Positions 63,339 to 64,000 of a DNA stretch of 64,000 bases are shown one piece after another (within the stretch, counting starts at the first letter, position 1; the number at the start of each line of letters is the position of its first letter). Source of the DNA: Trema orientale (lineage: Eukaryota; Streptophyta; Magnoliopsida; Rosales; Cannabaceae); the NCBI GenBank assembly GCA_002914845.1, contig JXTC01000070.1, forward strand, positions 889,349-953,348. Reading direction: 5' to 3'. The position numbers and the translations under genes are program-made. Below the pieces are notes generated by a model. It worked only from the letters and a program-made list of their open reading frames with translations, made no database searches and had not been told where the DNA came from.

Positions 63339-64000
63339 CTTCCATATGATATTTGGACTCAAATTAGAAAACTTTCAATATTAGTTATATGACATGGCCT
63401 AATTAATAAGTCCGAATAATAGTGTTTATTTTTCTTTATATATGAGACCTAATGCAAATTTTTCATCACATGTTTTATGTTTATATCCGGTTAATTTGGA
63501 TTGTTACTTTCTTTATCGATCATTATTTTTAGTCATCTCTATATTGCCCGGGACAATGAATCCAAGAGAAATGTCTCCATTCTTGCTCCCATTTTACATA
63601 AATTTATTTTTTCTGGTACTTTTTTGGGTTACTTTCTTTATTTTTCCTTTGCTTTTGTTGATTGTATAATTCTCATCTTTTGAAATACCCCGTAGCCCAA
63701 AGGGTCTCCAACATAAGAGGGTTTAGACTGTATTATTCATTAATTTTGATTTTGATCTTCTAGACTATTTCTTGTTTCTGATTTGAGAGTCAGTTTATTT
63801 GCAAGTTTTAAAGTACATTGTTTATGACCAAACGAATGCAAGTGTGCGACTGGAGGTGTTATGAAAATTGTCGGAAATGAAGTCACCCGCGCGTCACTTG
63901 TGGAGCTTTTAAGTTTGTTTATTTCGACTTGATGTAATCAAATTCCAACAGACGTTCTAATCAACCCAACCACTCCTTGGATTTAGAATATCTTTTTCTA
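63339..64000. other. 3' flank, no gene recognised
   Basis: 3'-UTR and AT-rich flank of the F-box gene up to the window end; the open frames here are short and without family signatures. Confidence 0.4.

Overview
This is a nuclear segment from a flowering plant, almost certainly a eudicot. The DNA is strongly AT-rich, genes are split by many short GT-AG introns, the protein families are plant ones (SYP61-type syntaxin, plant augmin subunit 4, a myristoylated CDPK, eIF1/SUI1, F-box/FBA proteins), and the gaps are filled with plant transposon types: LTR elements, a tRNA-derived SINE, Mutator-type and PIF/Harbinger-type MITEs and CACTA-like debris. I cannot name the species. No prokaryote-like system, CRISPR array or tRNA gene was found.

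Layout. 0-2.3 kb: repeats, including a Mutator-type MITE with a perfect 9-bp target duplication. 2.27-9.26 kb: a dead aconitase gene with readable exon/intron structure but frameshifts, stops and lost splice sites; a 2.1-kb solo LTR sits in one intron. 9.3-16 kb: repeat-rich DNA with a SINE, CACTA-like repeats and an LTR fragment. 16.2-18.7 kb (+): SYP61-type Qc-SNARE, complete. 19.4-21.7 kb (-): RNI/LRR-type protein, complete, convergent with SYP61. 21.7-24.5 kb: intergenic with three foldback MITEs. 24.5-29.1 kb (+): HAUS/augmin subunit 4, 13 exons, complete. 30.5-38.4 kb (+): two tandem eIF1 (SUI1) genes, each with a 5'-UTR intron, separated by transposon debris. 39.5-43.2 kb (-): calcium-dependent protein kinase, 8 exons, complete, with a triplicated 5' splice site at intron 1. 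43.3-59.6 kb: a large gene-poor block dominated by MITEs and a 7.07-kb non-coding LTR retrotransposon (LARD) that carries a nested solo LTR. 59.7-60.9 kb: F-box pseudogene. 62.2-63.3 kb (+): intact single-exon F-box/FBA gene.

The genes do not form a pathway; they are independent housekeeping or signalling genes (vesicle fusion at the trans-Golgi network, microtubule nucleation, start-codon selection, Ca2+ signalling, ubiquitin ligase specificity). The main interest is structural: transposons with recoverable target-site duplications, a tandem eIF1 duplication whose breakpoint can still be seen, a splice-donor triplication in the kinase, and a short ORF whose end is interrupted by the 7-kb element. 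All exon coordinates were derived by hand from splice signals, reading phase and family knowledge; no alignment was run.
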